A stretch of DNA of 64,000 nucleotides from Bradyrhizobium canariense (GCF_018130465.1 NZ_JAFCKJ010000010.1:62001-126000); one strand, 5' to 3'. Shown: positions 8,783-17,852, numbered from the stretch's first letter. Notes: generated by a model from the sequence alone, not told the origin. Translations and numbers: made by a program.

Positions 8783-9191
8783 ACTATCAAGTCATAACTG
8801 GGTGTCTTACTTCCGTGGCGAGCCTGTGAGATTCCCCGCCACGAGATGAGCCAGCCGGGCGACACCGCCGGCCTGGTGGAAACCGCACTCATGCTGTCGA
8901 ACGATGCGTCGGTCTCCGAAATGCTCGTGCATTGCCAGCACGAGCCGATGCTGCTAGGCCCGACCGAAAGTGATACTTTACGGCAGAGACTTGCACTGAC
9001 GGCGACCAAAAACTGCGACAAGCTGCGCTGCACCTTCGTTCGACTTTCCACCATCTAAACGCAGCGGATGCGCGGAGCTGTCGGGCGCCACCTCGCCCAG
9101 CCCCACGTAGTTGAAGCTTGCTCGTATGTTCGCAGATCGGATGCAGCCCCACTTCCGAGACCTGCCTGGATTGGCCGAGGCAGGATTTTTC
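8783..9191. other. Intergenic stretch without a convincing gene
   Basis: Open frames exist on both strands (for example 8846-9058 forward and 8674-9054 reverse), but none has a good ribosome site or a recognisable domain. They overlap each other antiparallel. Nothing else is supported here. Confidence 0.4.
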
Positions 9192-9222
9192 TTGATCTCC
9201 CGGTGCACACGTCGTGCACACG
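9192..9222. repeat. 31-bp direct repeat, copy 1 (two GTGCACACG units)
   Basis: This segment starts TTGATCTC and holds GTGCACACG at 9203-9211 and 9214-9222, 11 bp apart. It matches 9401-9431 at 28 of 31 positions by direct comparison. Confidence 0.8.
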
Positions 9223-9347
9223 CCGCCTTCTAACTAACTGATAAACTTGAACTCTCGCTCCAATCCATCATGGGGGCAACGGAAAAGCGATAGTCTTGAT
9301 ATTTCAACTAGTTATCCTATCCTTACAATGGACTAGAGTAGGAACAA

Positions 9348-9453
9348 GTGCACACGTGTGCACTCCAAACTAGCCAAAATTGCACACGTTTGTACCGCAT
9401 TTGATCTCTCGGTGCACACGTAGCGCACACGAAATCGGAGTGGAGTGCACACG
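9348..9453. repeat. GTGCACACG repeat array upstream of the integrase remnant
   Basis: A perfect 16-bp palindrome GTGCACACGTGTGCAC (9348-9363) contributes two inverted units. Further units lie at 9380-9388 (TTGCACACG), 9412-9420, 9423-9431 (GCGCACACG) and 9445-9453. The spacing of the last three starts is 11 and 22 bp, so they fall on one face of the helix. The second 31-bp direct repeat occupies 9401-9431. The last unit overlaps the beginning of the integrase reading frame. Such phased sites usually bind a regulator or a recombination directionality or arm-binding protein; which one is inference. Confidence 0.7.
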
Positions 9454-10552
9454 CAATGCCGAACCTTTACAAAGCTCAAGTCGGGGAGCTGGCGCGTTCA
9501 GGTCAGGAGAAAGAACCAGTACGTTGCGAACACGTTTGTCCGGCGGCGTGACGCCGAAGAGTGGGCCATTGACGCAGAACGCTCAATCGATCGGGGCGCT
9601 CCCATCCGGCGCTCTCGGCCATATGAGTAGCCGCGTATCTTTGCCGACCTGATCGCGTTGCATCTCGACGATCTTGCTGAGGTCGGCAAGCCTGTTCGAC
9701 GGTCGAAGTCCATGGTCCTTAAAGCGCTCAAGACATCCCTCGGGCGCGTGAAGCTCAAAGACATCACCCGCGAGAAATTGATCGAGTTTGGACGGAAGCG
9801 GGCCGCACAAGGCGCCGGGCCGGCAACCCTTGCGATTGATTTCTCGTTCATTCGAGCCATCCTGCTGCACGCTGCGGCAGTCCACGGCATCGAGGTCTCC
9901 GTCGAGGGCGTTCAGCTAGCCCGAGCTGCGCTTAAACATCTCGATCTGGTAGGCAAGTCAAACGAACGCGATCGTCGCCCTACTCAGGACGAACTAGCCC
10001 AATTGATCGCTCATGCTGGGTCTAACCCTCAACAGTTCATTCCGCTTGGAAGGATCATTCGTTTCGCCGTTGCGACTGCAATGCGCCAAGCCGAGATTTG
10101 CCGAATAGAGGTCCGACCTCGATATGTCAAAGCGAACACTCACTATACGCGACCGCAAAGATCCGCGACGAAAAGACGGAAACCATCAGGTAGTCGCCCT
10201 TCTCAATTCCACAGGCTATGACGCGTGGCAGCTCGTTCTCGAGCAACGTATCGTCACGCGCGGCATAGGGCGTGTGTTTCCTCACCACTCGAAATCTGTT
10301 GGAGCTGCTTTTCATCGGTCGTGCAACGCTATCGAAATCGACGATCTGTGTTTTCACGACTTGCGCCATGAAGGGACCAGTCGCTTGTTCGAAGCCGGCT
10401 TTTCAACCCAGCAAGTCGCTATGGTGACCGGCCATAAAGATTGGCGCATGCTGCGGCGTTACACGAACCTAAAACCTGAGGACCTGCACAAAATGCAGAA
10501 GGCTTCACAACCCTTGATGGAACAATTCGTAGCAACGCTGATTGCGAGTTAG
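9445..10552 (+). pseudogene. Tyrosine recombinase/integrase, broken at three points
   Basis: Three frames combine into a full-length phage-type integrase of about 365 residues. The N-terminus MPNLYK (ATG 9456) must shift into LKSGSWRVQVRR, consistent with one extra A near 9471. An in-frame TAG at 9628-9630 interrupts RRSRPYE/PRIFADLIALHLDDL. At about 10110 a two-base loss in GAGGTCC (expected GAGTGGTCC) separates AMRQAEICRIE from SDLDMSKRTLTIRDRKDPRR. The catalytic residues survive: Arg in AMRQAE, Lys in RDRKD, HDLRHE, GHKDW and the nucleophile in RRYTNL. No tRNA gene or attachment site was identified nearby. The decay implies the element can no longer be moved by this enzyme. Confidence 0.85.
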
Positions 10553-10648
10553 GCGCCTAAATGTCCAAAGCTTACGCCTAGATCGAACCTGCGACCGAAA
10601 CTATCCGGTGCATGAAGGGCACGCGCCCTCAGCACGCCACGAGCTTGC

Positions 10649-11104
10649 CTACGAGCCGGGATACGGCAACATTCTCGATAAGAGATCGATAGAATGGTTC
10701 GGGCGATTCCAATTCATACAACCGACCGTTCTCGATGAGCAAAATCGCGTACCAACGTTTTCACAAAATGCACGATCGTGCGAAGACAATATCGCGGCTG
10801 CCCCGCGCGAGCTCAGCTCCATTTCGAGCTGCTCTTGGCCCTCAATGTCCAGATGATTTGTTGGCTCGTCCATGAGGTATAGGTTCGGCTCCGTCATTCG
10901 GAGCGCCAACCGCCCCAAGCGGGATTTCTGTCCCGGACACAGCGTCGATATGGTCCTTGACTGCTGATCGAACGTGAAGCCGGCTGCCGCGAGAGACGAG
11001 TTTGTCCTCTGATTTTCCAGGGAAAATGACGATAGCGAAGCATCGAACGTCATAGCGCAGGCCGAAAGTGCTATTAAGCATTCTGGAATGCGGATGGGGA
11101 GCAT
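10649..11104 (-). pseudogene. ABC-F ATPase C-terminal remnant
   Basis: The frame contains PGQKSRLGRLALRMTEPN, LYLMDEPTNHLDIEGQEQLE and AAILSSHDRAFCENVGTRF, which are the signature, Walker B and switch regions of the second ATPase domain of ABC-F (Uup/EttA-like) proteins. The Walker A part is absent, so the 5' end is lost. Near 10745 homology moves to another frame (LLIENGRLYELESPEPFYRSL), showing a second lesion. It is a fragment, not a working gene, and lies between the integrase and transposase remnants. Confidence 0.75.
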
Positions 11105-11146
11105 TGCGCTTGGGCCTGAACGTGCTCGAGCAATGCTGGCCAGCGA

Positions 11147-11530
11147 CTACGACTTTGTCATTTCTGGCAGTGACACATCGATCATGAAGGCCATCTCAGC
11201 GGCTACATTCCGTAGGCGCTTCGTCAGGAAGTGTGTCGCACCCATACGGGTTTTGATCGTGCCGAAGGGATGCTCGACCGCGTCGCGCCGCGTCCGCATG
11301 GTGCCAGGATTTGAATCGAGCCGCCTCTGGATCTCCTCGACTACATGCTCATGCTCCCAGCACGTTATGCGGCGCTCCCTTGACGGCGTGCATTGGCTCT
11401 TGATCGCGCAGCCTTGGCAGGCTGCCGTCGACCAGTAACGGCGCAGCGTCATTCCGTACTGGTGTAGTGGTAGGGCCGCAGCTGGCCGGATGGGCAGCGG
11501 TAGGCCGTCGAGCTGAAATAGGGATAGTGC
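11147..11530 (-). pseudogene. IS1182-type transposase remnant
   Basis: The reverse frame reads MTLRRYWSTAACQGCAIKSQ, ERRITCWEHEHVVEEIQRRL, AVEHPFGTIKTRMGATHFL and RNVAAEMAFM, which is the C-terminal part of IS1182-family DDE transposases. A preceding stretch (YRCPSGQLRPYHYTSTE) is in another frame, so there is a frameshift near 11450. The N-terminal two thirds and the last residues of the family are missing, and no terminal inverted repeats were recognised. It is an old insertion-sequence scar. Confidence 0.8.
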
Positions 11531-11617
11531 GGTGAAGAAGTCCGCATCTGGTCAGCGGCGCGGTTCCCACAGTCGCCGCCCTCTAACGATCTGTCCCGAG
11601 CAGCAGACGTACGGGGC

Positions 11618-11995
11618 TCATGGCAGAGTCACCGACAGGGCGGTCTCCAGACATTGGACCAGAGCCGGCGTGGAAAACGGCTTCGCGAGAAAGCAGATGG
11701 CGCCAGCCTTCAGGGCGCGCTCGCGCACGGCATCGTCGGGAAAGGCCGTCATGAAGATGAAAGGCGTGCTGTGACCGAGGCCGCGCATATGCATCAACAG
11801 ATCAACACCGCTCATGGCCGACATCTGAACGTCCGCGATTACGCAGGACGTCGTGTTCAGTTCGGCCGATTGGAGAAATTCGTGAGCGGAGCCAAAGATG
11901 TAGACCGTGTATCCCCGCGACGTCAGAAGATTGTTCGTCGCGAGCCGGACGGAGGGATCATCGTCAATGACGGAAATGACCGAAGGGACAGACAA
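11618..11995 (-). CDS. Single-domain response regulator
   Basis: This 125-residue protein is a receiver domain only, with the acidic pocket in VIDDDPSVR, phosphoacceptor Asp in CVIADVQMSAMSG, Thr in FIFMTAF and Lys in CFLAKPF. TTG 11995 is preferred because AGGAG lies eight bases upstream and MSVPSVISVIDDD is a usual N-terminus. An alternative GTG at 12040 would add 15 residues. With no output domain it may act as a phosphate sink or signal through protein contacts. It lies 87 bp beyond the FixJ-like gene on the same strand, so it probably shares the adjacent kinase. Confidence 0.85.
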   Translation of the reverse strand: MSVPSVISVIDDDPSVRLATNNLLTSRGYTVYIFGSAHEFLQSAELNTTSCVIADVQMSAMSGVDLLMHMRGLGHSTPFIFMTAFPDDAVRERALKAGAICFLAKPFSTPALVQCLETALSVTLP

Positions 11996-12082
11996 GATGA
12001 TCGCTCCTGATCGCGGAGCCGCCGGCCGCGGCGCAACCACCCATCGGAAAGTGGGCTCCCGGAGCGAGATTGAAAAGCATAC

Positions 12083-12754
12083 TTAGGTTTGTACCTTTCC
12101 CCTTGGACGCGCGATTCCGAGCGTCTCGGTCATCCTGACGAGATCGGCCAATGACTTCGCGCCCATCTTCCGCATGATCTGCCCACGATAGATCTTGACG
12201 GTGATCTCGGCCAATCCAAGCTCGGCGGCGACTTGCTTGTTCATCAGGCCGGACGCGACCAGGGCCAGGATGTCGCGCTGACGGCTTGTCAGGCCTTCGA
12301 AGCGGGACCGCACGCCCGAGAGCGACTTCTCGGCATCGCGCCGCTTGCGATCCCGTTCGATCGCAGCCTGGACCGCGTCGAGCATGTCCTGGTCGCGCAC
12401 CGGCTTGGTCAGAAAATCGATGGCGCCGCTCTTCATGGCCCTGACGGTCATGGGAATATCGCCATGACCGGTGATGAAGATAATGGGCGTGTGAATGTTG
12501 GCCTTCGCGAGCTCCGCCTGGAGGTCGAAGCCGCTCGAGCCCGGCAGGCGAATGTCGAGCACAAGGCAACTGGGGACCACCGGCGGTTTGGCTTCCATGA
12601 TCTCCGCTGCCGAGCCGAAGGCCTCGACCTTGAGGCCAACGGATTGAAAAAGATTGGTGAGCGCGCGGCGCATGGATGGATCGTCGTCCACGATCAGGAC
12701 GACCGGATTATCGGCGCCTGCTTCCGCCTGGGTCTGCTTGGCGTCGTTGGTCAC
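12083..12754 (-). CDS. FixJ-family response regulator
   Basis: This 223-residue regulator has a receiver ([14 protein letters not shown], Asp in [25 protein letters not shown], Lys in DFLTKPV) followed by a LuxR-type helix-turn-helix ([20 protein letters not shown], then [20 protein letters not shown]). The organisation matches FixJ/NodW-type transcription activators. Its start overlaps the kinase stop by four bases (ATGA), so the two are translationally coupled and almost certainly form a cognate pair. Its target genes cannot be deduced here. Confidence 0.92.
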   Translation of the reverse strand: MTNDAKQTQAEAGADNPVVLIVDDDPSMRRALTNLFQSVGLKVEAFGSAAEIMEAKPPVVPSCLVLDIRLPGSSGFDLQAELAKANIHTPIIFITGHGDIPMTVRAMKSGAIDFLTKPVRDQDMLDAVQAAIERDRKRRDAEKSLSGVRSRFEGLTSRQRDILALVASGLMNKQVAAELGLAEITVKIYRGQIMRKMGAKSLADLVRMTETLGIARPRGKVQT

Positions 12755-15186
12755 GACGTATCCTCGTGCGGCAAGGGCAGGGCAATCTGAAATGTTGTAC
12801 CGTGCCCTTCATTGGGAAAGGCCGAGAGCCGGCCCGCGTGTGCCTCGATAATCGATCGGCAGATCGACAGTCCCATCCCAAGGCCGCCCGACTTTGTCGT
12901 GAAGAAGGGTGTGAAGATGCGTTCGGCCGCGTCCTTACAAAGGCCCACACCACGGTCCTTCACGGTGACGACGAGACGGCGGTCGCTGTCCTCACCCACG
13001 TCACTGGAGCGGATCGCTAACTCGCGCGGCCGGCCGACAGTGGTCTCCATGGCTTCGATGCCGTTCATGACAAGGTTGATGAGCACCTGCTGAAGCTGGA
13101 TTCGATCGCCGCAAATCATGGGCAGATCGGATGCCAACTCCATTCGCACCGACACAGCGTGGGTCGCCAGCTCGCGGTGAACGAGAGCCATGACTTCCCT
13201 GACGACCTGGTTGATGTCGAGTGGAACCATCTCGACCTCAGCTTTCTTCGCAAGCGCCCTGATCCGGCGGATCACCTCAGCGGCCCGATTGGCGTCCTCG
13301 ACGATCCATTCCACGGAACGGCGCGCGGCTTTCAGATCGGCGGGTTCGCGCTCCAGCCAGCCGATGCAGGCGTCTGCATTGGCGATCACGGCGGCAAGAG
13401 GCTGGTTGATTTCATGGGCAATCGAGGCGGTGAGTTCGCCCAGCATCGTGACGCGCGTGACATGGGCAAGCTCGGCTTGCGCGTTGCGCAGCGCTTCTTC
13501 GGCCTCCTCGGCCCGGATCGCCGCGGTTACATCGCTACTGACGCCACGATAGCCGAGAAAATGACCGTGCGCATCGTGGAAGGGCTTGCCGCTGGTGCGC
13601 ACGTAAATGGGAGATCCGTTGCGATCCCTGCTGCGGTAAACCAGATCGCGGAACGGAAGTTGGGCATCGAGCGCCGCGCGATGCTGCTCCCACTTGTCCG
13701 GCTGGAACTCGGCATCGGGCGGAATGTCCCAACGGGACAGCCCGATCAAGCCCGTCGGCACGGCAGTGGCCGTATCAGCATGTTCCGATATCCGCGTGAT
13801 GCGGTGATCCGGTCCGGTCTCCCAAAACCAGTCCGATGCAGTTTCGGCGTAGTCGCGGAATCGCTGCTCGGATTGCTTAAGCTCGTCAAAGGCCTTATGC
13901 AGCGCATTTTTTGCGGTGAACTGATCGGTAACGTCGACGTGCGTGCCGATGATTTCCGTCACTTCGCCATCGGTGCCTATGATGGGTTGCCCCTCCGTAT
14001 GGACACGTCTTACCGAACCATCCGCACGCACGATCCGGAAGTCGAGATCGAAGGGCTCCCTTTGCTGGATTGCGCGACGTTCCACCTCGACAATCCGTTC
14101 AAAGTCGTCGGAGGGGATTCGTTGCTGGAAAGCCCGTGCTGCCAGTCCGACCTGGTCCGGCTCAAATCCAAACAAGCGATAGAGTTCAGCCGATCGGTAG
14201 GCGAACTCCTGACGGCGCACATCCCAGGCCCAGCTGCTCGTGTGGCTGAGGCGCTGGGCTTCGGCCAGATAAGCCTCACTGCGACGCAGCCTTTGTTCCG
14301 CTTCCTTTGCAATTGTGACATCGGTGACTGCCCCGACAAACTCGATGCGTCCGGGTGCTTGTCTCATCGCGCGCGCCACGGAATGGAGATATTTGACCGA
14401 TCCATCCGGCATCAGCAGGCGATATTGATGGTCGAAATCCTCCGCTGCGCGGGAGGCACGATCGAGGGTCATACTGACCGCATCGCGATCCTCCGGATGG
14501 ATGCGCTGAAAAACGAACTCCAAGGTCGGCTTCACGGCGAGATCGCATTGGAAGATCCGAAAGGTTTCCCTTGACCAGATGATCTCGCCGGTCGCGACGC
14601 TCAAGCCGAAGCTGCCGGTGCGGCTCAATTCCTGCGCCCGGGCGAGATAGGCCTCGCTCTGCCGCAACGCATCCTCCGCCTCTTTGCGCTCGGTGATATT
14701 TTCGCAGGCGACCAGCACGACCGGCGTGGCGTCGCCGCGCAGCATGGCCTTCGCGTTTTCACGAACCCAGAGGACCGAGCCGTCCTTTCGAATCTTGCGG
14801 ATTTCCCAGGTCCGCGGCTGGTCCAGGGTCTCGAGGCACAACGCCACGCATCGACGAACAGAGTCGCGGTCTTCTTCGAAGAATACGTCCAGCACGGACT
14901 GACCGATCAGTTCCGCCGCCGTATAGCCCAGCTGTGCGGCGCCAAATGTATTGACGTTGAGCACCGTTCCGGCCGCGTCGACCATGAAGTACATGACCGG
15001 ATTGTGCTCGAACACCTCCCGCCATTGCTTCACGGCTTCGCGGAGATCGATGTTGTCCTGCCGGCAGTCGTCTCCGAGCGCAGGCCTGGCCTTCTCCCCG
15101 GTGCCGAAAGATCGAAGCGCCGCAAGGCCGCCGAGCAGGAACTGTGCAGCCGAATTCCCGAGTTTCGCGATCTGGCTAGGCATCAT
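12751..15186 (-). CDS. Soluble multi-PAS sensor histidine kinase
   Basis: This 811-residue protein has four successive PAS/PAC modules (roughly residues 50-175, 175-300, 300-430 and 440-565), marked by repeated [30 protein letters not shown] and [10 protein letters not shown] segments. Next come a dimerisation/phosphoacceptor helix ([20 protein letters not shown]) and an HATPase with [22 protein letters not shown] and [14 protein letters not shown]. No transmembrane segment or signal peptide is visible, so it senses a cytoplasmic cue. No haem-binding FixL-type motif could be confirmed. It is coupled to the FixJ-like regulator. The 5' end has two adjacent methionines, so the exact start may differ by one codon. 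Confidence 0.92.
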   Translation of the reverse strand: MMPSQIAKLGNSAAQFLLGGLAALRSFGTGEKARPALGDDCRQDNIDLREAVKQWREVFEHNPVMYFMVDAAGTVLNVNTFGAAQLGYTAAELIGQSVLDVFFEEDRDSVRRCVALCLETLDQPRTWEIRKIRKDGSVLWVRENAKAMLRGDATPVVLVACENITERKEAEDALRQSEAYLARAQELSRTGSFGLSVATGEIIWSRETFRIFQCDLAVKPTLEFVFQRIHPEDRDAVSMTLDRASRAAEDFDHQYRLLMPDGSVKYLHSVARAMRQAPGRIEFVGAVTDVTIAKEAEQRLRRSEAYLAEAQRLSHTSSWAWDVRRQEFAYRSAELYRLFGFEPDQVGLAARAFQQRIPSDDFERIVEVERRAIQQREPFDLDFRIVRADGSVRRVHTEGQPIIGTDGEVTEIIGTHVDVTDQFTAKNALHKAFDELKQSEQRFRDYAETASDWFWETGPDHRITRISEHADTATAVPTGLIGLSRWDIPPDAEFQPDKWEQHRAALDAQLPFRDLVYRSRDRNGSPIYVRTSGKPFHDAHGHFLGYRGVSSDVTAAIRAEEAEEALRNAQAELAHVTRVTMLGELTASIAHEINQPLAAVIANADACIGWLEREPADLKAARRSVEWIVEDANRAAEVIRRIRALAKKAEVEMVPLDINQVVREVMALVHRELATHAVSVRMELASDLPMICGDRIQLQQVLINLVMNGIEAMETTVGRPRELAIRSSDVGEDSDRRLVVTVKDRGVGLCKDAAERIFTPFFTTKSGGLGMGLSICRSIIEAHAGRLSAFPNEGHGTTFQIALPLPHEDTS

Positions 15187-15649
15187 CCCAGGCGTCCCGG
15201 CTCGCTAGGGTCGAGGCAAGTAGAGCATTTTGCGGCGGGAGGGGCAATTGGCTGCTACCAAAATAGGGCTCGGCGTTCGCGGGCTCCGTGCAACTTGCCA
15301 ATCTTGCGCCGTCTCGTTGCGCCGGCCCGGCGAAGTTCTGGAGAACTACGAGACAAACCTACGTATAGCTCGCGCATGCTTAGTCGTGGCGCGCATTTAC
15401 CTCCGTACAATTGAGCGGGTCGTCGCGAGCCGAGTAGTCTTACGGCCAGTCAAGTGGGGTCGGTGCGGAGCACAACCGCCGAGTAGCCGGTGTGCTCCAC
15501 CTAAGGGAAAACCCTGTCCGCGCCTCACCAACCTGCCGCATGACTTGGCGTGTCCAAGACTGCGAAGCCGCATTTCATCGACGAACGTGGCGACCGTACA
15601 TTCGCCCGCGGGAAAGCCAGGCCCGATCAGAGGCCAAGAGGAGAGGATC
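15187..15649. other. Intergenic region upstream of the kinase
   Basis: About 460 bp with no supported gene. It must hold the leftward promoter of the kinase operon and the rightward promoter of the small Cys-rich gene. No clear box was recognised. Confidence 0.4.
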
Positions 15650-15838
15650 ATGTGCGATAAGCCCGAACACTCCGAGCGCCGTCCTGGCGCAAATGACTGC
15701 GCAGTCTGTGGCGGGAAGTTTGGTTTGATTCGATATTACTCCTGGCGGACACCGCTGTGTTCCAGGAAATGTCTCGAGCGCTTCAGGATGCGCCGCGAAC
15801 GCGACCACCGATGGGTCTTTCGATTTCAGGCGGCGTGA
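15650..15838 (+). CDS. Small Cys4 zinc-ribbon-like protein
   Basis: This 62-residue protein has CAVC and CSRKC separated by 16 residues (CAVCGGKFGL, then TPLCSRKCLERF), a spacing suited to binding one zinc ion. The C-terminal part is rich in Arg. ATG 15650 is preceded by AGGAGAGGATC. Similar short proteins are, to my knowledge, frequent and uncharacterised in Bradyrhizobium. It begins a run of three related small genes. Possible roles include nucleic-acid binding or protein contacts; none is shown. Confidence 0.7.
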   Translation: MCDKPEHSERRPGANDCAVCGGKFGLIRYYSWRTPLCSRKCLERFRMRRERDHRWVFRFQAA

Positions 15839-15977
15839 GGATCAGCAGCCGCTCTGCTCGGCAATTCGGAATCAGGAGAACTGCGTCTTGAACCGCGCTT
15901 GGAAGCTCCTCTTGGCATTCGTGCTGCCGCTGATGACGGGAGTGGCAGCTGAGCAGGTTGGACAGAATAGTGCCCAT
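15783..15977 (-). CDS. Small hypothetical protein
   Basis: A 64-residue reading frame starts MGTILSNLLSCHSRHQRQHE with GGGAGGACGAAGACG just upstream. It contains LPSAVQDAVLLIPNCRAERL. Its 3' end overlaps the Cys-rich gene antiparallel by 56 bp. The ribosome site and the composition of the first 45 residues favour a real gene. The C-terminal tail may be arbitrary. No function is recognised. Confidence 0.4.
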   Translation of the reverse strand: MGTILSNLLSCHSRHQRQHECQEELPSAVQDAVLLIPNCRAERLLILTPPEIERPIGGRVRGAS

Positions 15978-16116
15978 CGTCTTCGTCCTCCCAAGGATCA
16001 TTCCTCCACGGGAGATTCTATTTGAGCTGATCCGACCGCCGCAACCATCTTTGTGCGACGCAGCCCTCCGCCTCTCTGGTTGACACGGTCTTTTGCTTCC
16101 CGCTGGGAGGTGCCAC

Positions 16117-16305
16117 GTGAGATTCATACTGGTGAACGGCAGAACCCCTTTCCGCAAGACGTTCTGTCTGTGGTGTTGCGAGGAAATCAGCACCGGCTAT
16201 CTGCGCGATGCCAGGACGCAAATTCGTTACTGCGGTTACGAGTGCTATGCGATTCATCACGAAGCGGCGTCGTCAATCGAGGGACGTATCCAACCGGCGG
16301 CTTGA
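16117..16305 (+). CDS. Small Cys-rich zinc-ribbon-like protein, paralogue
   Basis: This 62-residue protein opens MRFILVNGRTPFRKTF and has CLWC and CGYEC separated by 18 residues. GTG 16117 follows GGGAGGTGCCAC, a strong ribosome site. The longer open frame from 16093 is not needed. It is similar in size and metal-ligand layout to the protein at 15650-15838, and its MRF(I/M)L start is shared with the next gene. Function unknown. Confidence 0.65.
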   Translation: MRFILVNGRTPFRKTFCLWCCEEISTGYLRDARTQIRYCGYECYAIHHEAASSIEGRIQPAA

Positions 16306-16347
16306 GAGGCGAGACGATCGGCGGATGGGCCTGCCGGGAAGGACACG

Positions 16348-16593
16348 ATGATGAGATTCATGCTCGGCAGTCACGAAAGGCCTAGCCAGGGGCGACGCGA
16401 CGCCTATGCCCGGCCGCTCGGCTTTAATTACGTCGACCATGTGTCAACGCAACGACGGTATTACGAGTATGACTGCTGCCGGTCCTATGAGCAGACGACC
16501 ATGGAAATGCTTTGGCCCTACCGCAGTTCTCTCGTGGCCCTTTCGAACTGTAGCTGGATGATACAGATGAGCGCGCGCTCGCGCGCTCGCTGA
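16348..16593 (+). CDS. Small protein, degenerate member of the Cys-rich group
   Basis: This 81-residue frame starts MMRFMLGSHERP after GGGAAGGACACG. It keeps the segment RPLGFNYVDHVSTQRRYYEY followed by DCC, which aligns with the second half of its neighbours (RTQIRYCGYEC). The first CxxC pair and the first Cys of the second pair are lost, so it probably cannot bind zinc in the same way. The last residues (MSARSRAR) are encoded by a GC-rich hairpin. It may be a diverged paralogue or a decaying copy. Confidence 0.45.
   Translation: MMRFMLGSHERPSQGRRDAYARPLGFNYVDHVSTQRRYYEYDCCRSYEQTTMEMLWPYRSSLVALSNCSWMIQMSARSRAR
16569..16588 (+). terminator. Hairpin at the end of the third small gene
   Basis: GAGCGCGC (16569-16576) pairs with GCGCGCTC (16581-16588) around a four-base loop, inside the last codons of the small gene. 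No T-tract follows. It could act as a terminator or mRNA 3' stabiliser. Confidence 0.4.
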
Positions 16594-17122
16594 GTTCTTC
16601 GCGCGCGACCTCTGACGAGGAAGGAGGCGACGATTAGTCGAACATGCTGGCCGCGCGGATGGGGCGGCCGCAGTCACTGCATCCAGCTTGGTACCGCGTC
16701 CAGCCCCGGCGGTGCGAAGCTAGGGCGCGGGGCTGCGGCCGATGCCGCCGTGTGCGGACCTGATAGCGCAACTTATCTCTAAAGCGCGGTAGAGGCCGCG
16801 TCAGTTCGTGGCCTCTACCGAAGGTGCCGCGACTTCACCGCTGGCGGCCTCCTCGGAGGTATCCGAAGACTGCCAGCGTCGAAATGGCTCATCATACTGC
16901 ACTTCGGGGACTGCATTTCACTAAGTGGTCCGCCGGCCGGACCGCCTTACTCCCTATCCGGAGCCGCCCCGCCAGCTGTTCGGCTCGCAAGAAGATTAAC
17001 GCCCCCTCTGCTTACGCTTGGCGGCAAGGGCACCGAGTTCGGCGCCATCCTCCACCACACAATCGAGAATGGCGGACACGAGCTGCACGAAAGGCGACTT
17101 GCTGAGGCCTGGACCCTGATCT
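16594..17122. other. Intergenic region with one strong hairpin
   Basis: No gene is supported. The only clear structure is the 11-bp inverted repeat at 16787-16820, listed separately. Confidence 0.4.
16787..16820. terminator. Isolated perfect 11-bp stem-loop
   Basis: CGGTAGAGGCC (16787-16797) and GGCCTCTACCG (16810-16820) form a perfect stem with a 12-base loop. No gene ends within about 190 bp on the forward strand. On the reverse strand the nearest gene end is also more than 300 bp away. It may be the terminator of an unrecognised small RNA. No T-tract is adjacent. Confidence 0.45.
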
Positions 17123-17203
17123 CTAGACCATCAGAAGGATGGTCAGCCAGGTCGCGAGCGACACGCAGACGCCAATTCCCAGGTACGGCAATGCAATGCG
17201 CAT
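17123..17203 (-). CDS. 26-residue single-pass membrane microprotein
   Basis: Reading the minus strand from ATG 17203 gives MRIALPYLGIGVCVSLATWL followed by TILLMV and a TAG stop. Almost the whole chain is one hydrophobic helix. A strong ribosome site GGAGGAAAGCCG lies directly upstream, which is the main reason to accept so short a gene. Tiny membrane proteins of this form can modulate transporters or kinases, but no role can be assigned. Confidence 0.55.
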   Translation of the reverse strand: MRIALPYLGIGVCVSLATWLTILLMV

Positions 17204-17600
17204 CGGCTTTCCTCCGAGACGCTTCCAATGCTGTGACCATCGCATATTCGCGACTCCGCGCCTAGCGCTCAGTTCAGCCTTCTCCCTTCGAACGCTCACC
17301 CTCCCCCAGCACCGGCGATAAGGCGCATCCTAATTTGCCGCTTGGTGTGCTCAAGCGGCCCCGATGTGTGCGATGGCGTTGGGTCAGCGAATTCTCGAGC
17401 CGCTTCCGCACGTTCCCCGACACGAACAAGAGAACGAGGTCATTCAACAGAGGTGCCTCTTTTGAACAACTACTCCTCCGGGATTTGGGCGTAGGCTCCC
17501 GTGCTAACCTAGCCTGGATTGCCACCGCTGTTGCCGCAGCAACCACGCTAAGCTTCATGGAACCGCGCGCCGGGCTTGATGCTTTCGCAGTTGTCGACAA
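17204..17600. other. Intergenic region with an unsupported ORF
   Basis: A forward frame at 17335-17616 (93 codons) lacks a ribosome site and any known domain. No other structure was seen. Confidence 0.35.
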
Positions 17601-17852
17601 ATGGCGTCACCAATGACTTGGGCGCACTATTCCCAGGCGTATCAACAGATGAACAGGTCCTCCTCGTTCAAAGGCGAATTTGCGATCGGATCTCGCATAG
17701 AGGTAAAGCCAGCAGCGGGGCCGCGCCTGAGTGGCAAGAGCGGAACGGTAATTGGTATTGGTTATCATCCGGAAAGTCTCCGGATCGTCTTGGACGGATC
17801 AAAATCGCCCATAACCCTACACTTCACGTATCTAGAGGTCGTGAAGAAGTGA
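17601..17852 (+). CDS. Small KOW-like hypothetical protein
   Basis: This 83-residue frame contains FAIGSRIEVKPAAGPRLSGK and SGTVIGIGYHPESLRIVLDG, followed by a hydrophobic strand ending YLEVVKK. The alternation resembles a small beta-barrel of the KOW/SH3 type, in which a G-x-V-x-G turn follows a basic strand. This is inference from pattern only. Starts at 17601, 17613 or 17649 are possible, and none has a convincing ribosome site. Confidence 0.5.
   Translation: MASPMTWAHYSQAYQQMNRSSSFKGEFAIGSRIEVKPAAGPRLSGKSGTVIGIGYHPESLRIVLDGSKSPITLHFTYLEVVKK

Noticed and set aside
9192-9431. attL/attR pair formed by the 31-bp direct repeats
   Set aside because: The copies are only 209 bp apart and on the same side of the integrase remnant, so they cannot flank the element.
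9192-9453. CRISPR array
   Set aside because: Units are 9 bp, occur in both orientations and have irregular short spacing; there are no spacers of constant length and no cas genes.
9400-10600. tRNA gene as integration target
   Set aside because: No cloverleaf or GGTTCGAATCC-like T-arm was found on either strand near the integrase.
13159-14574. 471-codon forward frame opposite the histidine kinase
   Set aside because: It is antisense to conserved PAS and kinase domains, has no domain of its own and reflects GC-rich codon bias.
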